From an uncultured Campylobacter sp. (GTDB taxonomy: Bacteria; Campylobacterota; Campylobacteria; Campylobacterales; Campylobacteraceae), in NCBI RefSeq assembly GCF_938015785.1, contig NZ_CALLWC010000025.1, positions 1-10,330 of the forward strand: 10,330 bases of DNA, read 5' to 3'. Position 1 is the stretch's first letter. Each line of letters begins with the position of its first letter. Shown piece after piece: positions 6,389 to 10,330 of the stretch. The position numbers were made by a program, and so were the translations under genes. The notes under the pieces are model-generated. The model was not told the DNA's origin, did not search any database, and worked only from the letters and a program-made list of their open reading frames with translations.

Positions 6389-8470
6389 TTAGCTCTCCTT
6401 CAAAAGCTTAGTTAGCGCAGTGCCGCTTTCGTCGTGTTTGCGGATATTTTTATAAATTTTACTAAAATAAGCTTCTAAAAATTCCTGATCGTCGATCCTC
6501 TCTTCGCCCTTTTTCGGCGCGATCTTTCGGTACTCGCCGCTGCTTTGCAGCTCGAATGCAAGCTCGTTGTCGCTTAGCTGAAGTTTTAAAATTTCTTTGA
6601 GTTTGTTTTGCAAATTTTCGTTGTAGATCGGGCTCATCAGCTCCAGTCTGCGCTCTAAATTTCGCGGCATCCAATCCGCGCTCGCGATGTATAGGCTGGG
6701 CTGCGCGTGCGCGAAGTAAAAAATTCTAGCGTGCTCCAGGTATTTGCCGACGATCGAGATCACGCGGATATTTTCGCTGACGCCCTTAAGCGCCGGGCGC
6801 AAGCAGCAGATACCGCGCACGATGAGATCGATCTTTACGCCCGCGGCGCTTGCTTTATACAGCGCCTTGATCATATCGCCGTCGACAAGAGCGTTCATCT
6901 TAGCGATGATCCTGCCGGCAGAGCCTTTTTTCTCCTCGTTTTTTATCATCGCTAGAAGCCGCTCTTTGATCTGCATCGGCGACATAGAGAGGTTGTCCAG
7001 CTTGCGGTTTTTGTTGTAGCCCGAGAGGATGTGGAAGAAATTCGTCGTGTCCTTATCGAAGCGATCGCCGCAGGTAAAAAAGCTCACGTCGGTGTAAATT
7101 TTAGCGCTAGAGCCGTTGTAGTTGCCCGTGCCTAAGTGGATATAAAATTTTAACTTGCCTTCCTCTTTTTTGATGATCTGCGTTACCTTGGCGTGGACTT
7201 TAAAGCCCGTGATGCCGTAGATCACGTGCGCGCCCGCGTCTTCGAGCGCCTTTGCCCAGTGCAGGTTGTTTTCCTCATCAAACCTCGCCTTAAGCTCGAC
7301 CATCACCGTTACCTGCTTGCCGTCGCTTGCGGCCTCGATCAGGCTCTGGACGATCGGGGAGTTTTTCTCCACGCGATACAGCGTCATACGGATCGAGATG
7401 ACCTTTGGATCCTTGGCGGCTTCTTTGATGAGCTTTTGGACAGGATCGAAGCTTTCGTAAGGATGAATTAACAAGATATCCTCTTTCTCCATCGCGCTCA
7501 TAACGGAGGTGTTTTCGTTAAAGGGGGGCAGAGTTTTTGGCAGATACTGAGGATGGGCTAGAAAGGAAAAATCCTTATTGGAAGCGATCTCCCAAAGCCC
7601 GTCCAGCGTAAGCGGCACGGCGCATTCATATATATCTTTGTAAAAAATTTTAAGATGAGAATTTAGAAATTCTAATAGTTCGGCATCGGCGTCTTTTTCG
7701 ATCTGAAGCCGCACAAAAGCCCCCTTGCGGCGCAGTTTAAGCCCCGCTTCCAGGATCATCATAAAATCGTCCGCTTCCTCCTCCTCGATTACGATATCTG
7801 CGTTTCGCGTGACGCGGAAAGCTGCGGAGCTGATGAGCTTGTAGCCCGGGAAAATCTCCTCCGCATGGCGCTTTACGATGGTGCCGATCGGCACGTAGGT
7901 GTTTTGCGCGACCTGCACGAAGCGCGGGATCACGCGCGGAATTCTAATCATCCCAAAATGCACCGACTCGGGCGCGCCCTCGTCGCAGAGCTTGACTGCG
8001 AGGGAGAAGCTGAGATTGTTTAGATGAGGGAAGGGATGGGTCGCATCCACTGCGATCGGGACGATGACAGGCATTATCTGCGAGAAGAAAAACTCGTCCG
8101 CTACCGGCTTGAGCTCGGGCGGTAGCTCGTCGTAACTTTTGATAAAAAGCCCGTTTTTGCAAAGCTCTTTTTGGATGCCGAAATACTGCTGCTCAAGCTC
8201 GGTTTGTTCGTTTCTTAGATAGGAGCGGATCGCGCGTAGCTGCTCAAGAGGCGTCATCTCATCGTCCCCGCTGGTTATAACGCCGGCGGTAAAAAGCTGC
8301 TTCAAGCCCGCCACGCGGATCATATAAAATTCGTCTAAATTCGTGCTGTAAATCGCTAGGAATTTTAATTTTTCAATTAGCGGGATATCCTTTTTGCATT
8401 GTTCCAGCACGCGGGTATTGAAGCGTAGCCAGCTTAGCTCGCGGTTTATAAAATTATTTTGTGTTTGCAT
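6389..8470 (-). CDS. ppk: Polyphosphate kinase 1
   Basis: Reversibly transfers the gamma-phosphate of ATP to inorganic polyphosphate, with a phosphohistidine intermediate. In Campylobacter the product supports stress survival and virulence. From the ATG at 8470 the protein has 693 residues, normal for PPK1. The N-terminal domain begins FINRELSWLRFNTRVLEQ. Two phospholipase D-like catalytic halves follow. The first carries FKVHAKVTQI with His426, which aligns with the autophosphorylated His435 of E. coli, and His445 exactly 19 residues later (E. coli His454). The second has KYLEHARIF with His580 (E. coli His592) and Arg552 in VRGICCLRP. Arg362 fits the metal-site Arg375. The start is set by AGGAG five bases before this ATG. 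The frame runs 14 codons further, but that stretch contains the TATAAT box. Its neighbours on both sides are Sel1-type genes, with no exopolyphosphatase gene in view. Confidence 0.97.
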   Translation of the reverse strand: MQTQNNFINRELSWLRFNTRVLEQCKKDIPLIEKLKFLAIYSTNLDEFYMIRVAGLKQLFTAGVITSGDDEMTPLEQLRAIRSYLRNEQTELEQQYFGIQKELCKNGLFIKSYDELPPELKPVADEFFFSQIMPVIVPIAVDATHPFPHLNNLSFSLAVKLCDEGAPESVHFGMIRIPRVIPRFVQVAQNTYVPIGTIVKRHAEEIFPGYKLISSAAFRVTRNADIVIEEEEADDFMMILEAGLKLRRKGAFVRLQIEKDADAELLEFLNSHLKIFYKDIYECAVPLTLDGLWEIASNKDFSFLAHPQYLPKTLPPFNENTSVMSAMEKEDILLIHPYESFDPVQKLIKEAAKDPKVISIRMTLYRVEKNSPIVQSLIEAASDGKQVTVMVELKARFDEENNLHWAKALEDAGAHVIYGITGFKVHAKVTQIIKKEEGKLKFYIHLGTGNYNGSSAKIYTDVSFFTCGDRFDKDTTNFFHILSGYNKNRKLDNLSMSPMQIKERLLAMIKNEEKKGSAGRIIAKMNALVDGDMIKALYKASAAGVKIDLIVRGICCLRPALKGVSENIRVISIVGKYLEHARIFYFAHAQPSLYIASADWMPRNLERRLELMSPIYNENLQNKLKEILKLQLSDNELAFELQSSGEYRKIAPKKGEERIDDQEFLEAYFSKIYKNIRKHDESGTALTKLLKES

Positions 8471-8500
8471 AAGAACTCCTTTTTGAATATTAATTCTAAG

Positions 8501-8529
8501 ATTATAGCCCAATTAAGATTAAATTTTAA
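8501..8529 (-). promoter_or_regulatory. ppk1 promoter with consensus -10 box
   Basis: A perfect TATAAT lies at 8506-8501 on the minus strand, 30 bases before the ATG at 8470. TTAAAA, 17 bases further upstream, is a weak -35. A transcript starting 6-8 bases after the -10 would have a leader of about 24 nt that includes the AGGAG at 8480-8476. ppk1 can therefore be transcribed independently of the Sel1 genes. Confidence 0.55.
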
Positions 8530-8556
8530 AGTCCGAATTTTATGAGCTTGCAAGTG

Positions 8557-8584
8557 GGGCAATTTAGTATTTAAAATTCTGCCC
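8557..8584 (-). terminator. Imperfect hairpin at the end of the 261-aa Sel1 gene
   Basis: GGGC(AG)AATTT pairs with AAATTGCCC: nine pairs, a two-base bulge and an eight-base loop. The stem touches the stop codon of the upstream gene. No T-run follows in the minus direction, so termination is doubtful. It could be an attenuating or RNA-stabilising structure between the Sel1 operon and ppk1. Confidence 0.25.
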
Positions 8585-9369
8585 TAATTCCCTATTTTTC
8601 CTAAATCCTTGCACATTTGCGCATTGCCGTCTTTGCAGCCCAGCTTTAAATACCGCCTCAAATATAAAATTTGCTCCTCCTCCTCCTCGCTCATATCGAG
8701 TACCCATTTGCACGCTTCCTTTATATTACCCTTATCGCAAGCCTTCTTGCAAAAATTTTTGCCTTTATTTTTATCTACTTTAGCCCACAACAGCAGTCCG
8801 TAAGCGTAGCACGAAGGGTAATGCTCTCCGTTGCAGCCGATTTCATAAAATTTCATAACCTCATTTATATTCTCATTCTCTCTGTTTAACGATGTGGCAA
8901 AGTGCCCGCATCCTGCGGGATTTCCCGCATCGCAGGATTTTTTAAAATACTCTTTTGCCGCAAGCTCATCCTTTTTTACGCCCTCGCCGTAAAAATATAA
9001 AAGCCCGTAATCGTCGCAAAATTTCGCGTCCAGCTCGCAAGCTCTTTCGTAATATGTCTTGATTTTCGCGTGTTTTTCGTCCAAAGAAGTAAGCGAATAC
9101 GCTTGTCCCATAAAAATGCAGCCTTTGGCATATCCCAAACTGCATGATTTTTCAAAAAATTCCAATGCCAAATCGTCGTTTTTTTGTGCGCAAGATCTAT
9201 TATTTAGAATTAAAGCCGCCAAATAGCATGCTTTGCCGTCGCCGCTACTGCATTTCTTAAAATTTAAATCGTAAGTATCGCATGCAGGCACCCCTAGAGA
9301 ATAAATTTTGCTTACGCTCTCAGCCTTTAAAAACAGAACCGACGCGAGTATAAACAATAGTGCTTTCAT
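8584..9369 (-). CDS. Secreted Sel1/Hcp-like Cys-rich repeat protein, 261 aa
   Basis: A classic signal peptide (MKALLFILASVLFLKA, cleavage near 16) is followed by about seven Sel1-like repeats. Cys pairs occur at 40/48, 76/84, 111/118, 146/154, 179/187, 211/220 and 245/253, a period of 32 to 36 residues, with three extra cysteines at 30, 60 and 207. Repeat wording such as YFKKSCDAGNPAGC and GLLYFYGEGVKKDELAAKEY is typical of the Hcp group. Compared with the 341-aa paralog the repeats are more divergent, two pairs have altered spacing (CX6C and CX8C), and an acidic run (SEEEEEQ) replaces part of the sixth repeat. It is expected in the periplasm or outside the cell; partner unknown. AAGGAT just before the ATG overlaps the stop codon of a 47-codon ORF upstream, so the gene probably belongs to the Sel1 operon. 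Confidence 0.88.
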   Translation of the reverse strand: MKALLFILASVLFLKAESVSKIYSLGVPACDTYDLNFKKCSSGDGKACYLAALILNNRSCAQKNDDLALEFFEKSCSLGYAKGCIFMGQAYSLTSLDEKHAKIKTYYERACELDAKFCDDYGLLYFYGEGVKKDELAAKEYFKKSCDAGNPAGCGHFATSLNRENENINEVMKFYEIGCNGEHYPSCYAYGLLLWAKVDKNKGKNFCKKACDKGNIKEACKWVLDMSEEEEEQILYLRRYLKLGCKDGNAQMCKDLGKIGN

Positions 9370-9377
9370 TTTAATCC

Positions 9378-9521
9378 TTACGAATGATATAAATTTAAAT
9401 TTAGATCGGCAGGCGACGTAAATTTTATCTTTTTACTAGCGGCTACACTTTGATTGCACTCTGCCGCGACCGGCATCATTAAGATCAAAAGCGTCGAAAT
9501 CTCGGGATAAAATTCTTTCAT
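9378..9521 (-). CDS. Small ORF, 47 aa, possible exported peptide
   Basis: The frame encodes a hydrophobic segment (STLLILMMPVAA, residues 9-20) followed by ECNQS and a polar tail, which looks like a short signal peptide. Residue 22 is Cys, but Glu precedes it, so it is not a good lipobox. A perfect AAGGAGG lies upstream, though 12 bases from the ATG, longer than usual. The stop codon TAA forms the start of the TAAGGAT Shine-Dalgarno of the 261-aa gene, and only eight bases separate it from that ATG. This packing favours a real operon member or a coupling leader. The tail (SPADLNLNLY) faintly recalls the N-terminus of its downstream neighbour (VPACDTYDLNF), so it might be a remnant of a duplicate. 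I do not recognise a family. Confidence 0.4.
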   Translation of the reverse strand: MKEFYPEISTLLILMMPVAAECNQSVAASKKIKFTSPADLNLNLYHS

Positions 9522-9552
9522 TATCGCTCTTTGCCTCCTTCAGATTTGCCAT
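9436..9552 (-). CDS. Very short ORF, 38 aa, with strong Shine-Dalgarno
   Basis: It begins three bases after the stop of the 176-aa gene. AAGGAG sits six bases before the ATG, an ideal arrangement. The product (starting MANLKEAKSDNERILS) is hydrophilic and charged, with no signal peptide or known domain. It overlaps the 47-codon ORF in another frame by 86 bases, so at most one of the two is likely to matter as a protein. This one could serve to carry ribosomes onto the next start. Confidence 0.22.
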   Translation of the reverse strand: MANLKEAKSDNERILSRDFDAFDLNDAGRGRVQSKCSR

Positions 9553-9555
9553 CTT

Positions 9556-10086
9556 TTACTCCTTTGTTGAATTTGCGTTGTATTTATCAGTTATTTCTTT
9601 AAATGCTTCTAGCGCACACTTTACGGGATCGTGTTCCTCCTCATCTCGTAAGCAGTTTTCTAAAGCCGTCTTCAACGCGCAAGATCTTAGTTTAAATAGT
9701 TTTTTCTGATCGGTAAATTTTTCACAAGCCGTAGTGTAATTTATAACAGCCTTTTTAATGTTGCCTCTTAAACCTATGTCTTGTGTTCCAAGAGCAAAAC
9801 AAGACTCCGCAATACCCGCCTTGCAAGATTTTTCATAAGGAGTGATAGAAGCTTCACGCATACCAAGCTTAGGACCTAATATATAACCAAGATCCGAGCA
9901 TCCGATCATATCTCCGCCATCGCATTTTTTAGATAAAATTTCTATTAGTTTAGTACACGAACTATATTTGCCATTTCCTTTATCGCATTCGTTATAAAGA
10001 TTTTCCTCTTCAGCCGTAGGCTTGCCAGCCATTACGATAGAAGCTAAAAATATCATAGAATAAAATACAAAATTAATTTTCCCCAT
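9556..10086 (-). CDS. Exported Cys-rich Sel1-like protein, 176 aa
   Basis: The ATG at 10086 is preceded by AAAGGA six bases away; a further eight codons of open frame reach only a TTG without such a site. The signal peptide is clear (residues 1-20, ending ASIVMA). Cys pairs at 55/63 and 88/96 have the CX7C spacing of Sel1/Hcp repeats (KKCDGGDMIGCSDLGYI, KSCKAGIAESCFALG). Flanking cysteines at 34/44, 121/136 and 145/157 have other spacings. The C-terminal third (from GNIKKAVINY) is a charged helical module with CLRDEEEHDPVKC. The neighbouring 69-codon ORF carries a matching module. Only about two repeats are canonical, so this is a short, diverged member of the family. It overlaps the upstream ORF by 14 bases, which suggests translational coupling. 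Location is probably periplasmic; function unknown. Confidence 0.8.
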   Translation of the reverse strand: MGKINFVFYSMIFLASIVMAGKPTAEEENLYNECDKGNGKYSSCTKLIEILSKKCDGGDMIGCSDLGYILGPKLGMREASITPYEKSCKAGIAESCFALGTQDIGLRGNIKKAVINYTTACEKFTDQKKLFKLRSCALKTALENCLRDEEEHDPVKCALEAFKEITDKYNANSTKE

Positions 10087-10282
10087 ACAATTTCCTTTCG
10101 ACACCTTCAAAAATAATTTTACCTTTTTTTATAGGGTTACACTCTTTGTCTTTTAGGCAGGCTTTCAGTTCCTCGATATTTTTGCAAACTATATCTCTAT
10201 CTTTAAGATCGCTATTACAAACTTTTTCAAGACTTTTAATTGCTGCTTGCATATTACCGTTTAGATATATATTTAGGCTCAA
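10073..10282 (-). CDS. 69-codon Sel1-like tail ORF, probably truncated paralog
   Basis: The frame opens at a TTG immediately after an in-frame TAA; an internal ATG at 10252 would give 59 residues. Neither has a strong ribosome binding site, but the TTG overlaps the TGA of an upstream frame (TTGA), allowing coupling. The product starts mid-repeat (LNIYLNGNMQAAIKSLEKVC) and has no signal peptide, unlike its neighbours. Cys residues at 22, 33, 42 and 48 and the motif ACLKDKEC line up with the C-terminal part of the 176-aa protein. In-frame stops at about 10291-10283 lie where the preceding repeat should be. It therefore looks like the 3' end of a duplicated Sel1 gene that lost its front, or a short surviving cytoplasmic form. 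Its 3' end overlaps the next gene by 14 bases. Confidence 0.5.
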   Translation of the reverse strand: MSLNIYLNGNMQAAIKSLEKVCNSDLKDRDIVCKNIEELKACLKDKECNPIKKGKIIFEGVERKLYGEN

Positions 10283-10330
10283 TTAAACTTAAGCGGATTT
10301 TCTCTTATCAGTTTCAACAGTTTCTGATAT
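10279..10330 (-). CDS. Possible C-terminus of an upstream gene (partial)
   Basis: At the right edge one minus-strand frame reads YQKLLKLIRENPLKFN and ends in TGA at 10281-10279, overlapping the TTG of the next ORF. It looks like the helical end of a protein. A second frame (ending DKRKSA, stop at about 10291-10289) is also open here, so the choice is uncertain. The segment is too short to identify. Confidence 0.22.
   Translation of the reverse strand, partial: YQKLLKLIRENPLKFN
10306..10329. repeat. Inverted repeat TATCAG/CTGATA at the right edge
   Basis: TATCAG at 10306-10311 and CTGATA at 10324-10329 flank 12 bases. Between and within them CAGTTTC occurs twice (10309-10324). It may be coding sequence repeated by chance (KLLKL) or a small operator; nothing else supports a role. 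Confidence 0.2.

Noticed and set aside
6707..7471. Plus-strand ORFs of 64-92 codons opposite ppk1
   Set aside because: They are antisense shadows of a well-conserved gene in GC-richer DNA, with no ribosome binding site and no recognisable product.
5230..8470. Functional link between ppk1 and the Sel1 proteins (a new system)
   Set aside because: The only evidence is adjacency. ppk1 has its own TATAAT promoter and a structured gap after it, so co-regulation is not supported by the sequence.
10087..10110. Eight-codon N-terminal extension of the 176-aa protein
   Set aside because: It starts at a TTG with no ribosome binding site, whereas the ATG at 10086 has AAAGGA at good spacing and begins a proper signal peptide.
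1..10330. CRISPR array, tRNA or rRNA gene, insertion sequence, phage genes
   Set aside because: No regularly spaced repeats with unique spacers, no tRNA T-arm motif, no rRNA-like segment and no transposase or integrase frame were seen on either strand. The only regular repeats are protein-coding (LRR and Sel1).

Overview
The window most likely comes from a Campylobacter (Campylobacterota, epsilon class), probably one of the higher-GC oral or host-associated species. The words AAATTTAAA and TTTAAATTT recur in genes and gaps alike. Secreted cysteine-rich Sel1 (Hcp-like) proteins, a polyphosphate kinase 1 and a large heme-type TonB-dependent receptor fit that group. The species cannot be fixed from this stretch alone.

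Layout. Bases 3-1130 (+) hold the 3' part of a leucine-rich-repeat gene whose start lies before the window. Bases 1131-1890 hold no convincing gene, only short frame-shifted coding-like pieces. Everything after that is on the minus strand. Read in transcription order from the right edge, it comprises: the tail of an unidentified gene (10330-10279); a 69-codon Sel1-like tail ORF (10282-10073); a 176-aa exported Cys-rich Sel1-like protein (10086-9556); one or two very short ORFs (9552-9378); a 261-aa Sel1/Hcp-like protein (9369-8584); ppk1 (8470-6389) with its own TATAAT; a 341-aa Sel1/Hcp-like protein with eight regular Cys pairs (6255-5230); a 348-bp AT-rich gap; and a 996-aa TonB-dependent receptor of the hemoglobin/transferrin/lactoferrin family (4881-1891). 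The receptor converges on the leucine-rich-repeat gene across the gene-poor stretch.

How the genes fit together. The four Sel1-type genes look like one locally amplified family of secreted, disulfide-stapled solenoid proteins. From 10330 to 8584 they are packed with 14-nt and 4-nt overlaps and an 8-nt gap, as in an operon. ppk1 interrupts the family but has its own promoter, so a functional link between polyphosphate and the Sel1 proteins is not shown. The receptor is probably for heme or a heme protein, because a FRAP box, a histidine and a YPNL box occur in the expected order. No heme ABC transporter, heme oxygenase or TonB/ExbBD genes accompany it here.

Most notable points: small genes hidden between the Sel1 genes, including a 47-codon ORF with a signal-peptide-like N-terminus whose stop codon lies in the next gene's Shine-Dalgarno; a 69-codon ORF that looks like a truncated copy of its neighbour's C-terminus; and a leucine-rich-repeat gene with an exact 69-nt DNA period.
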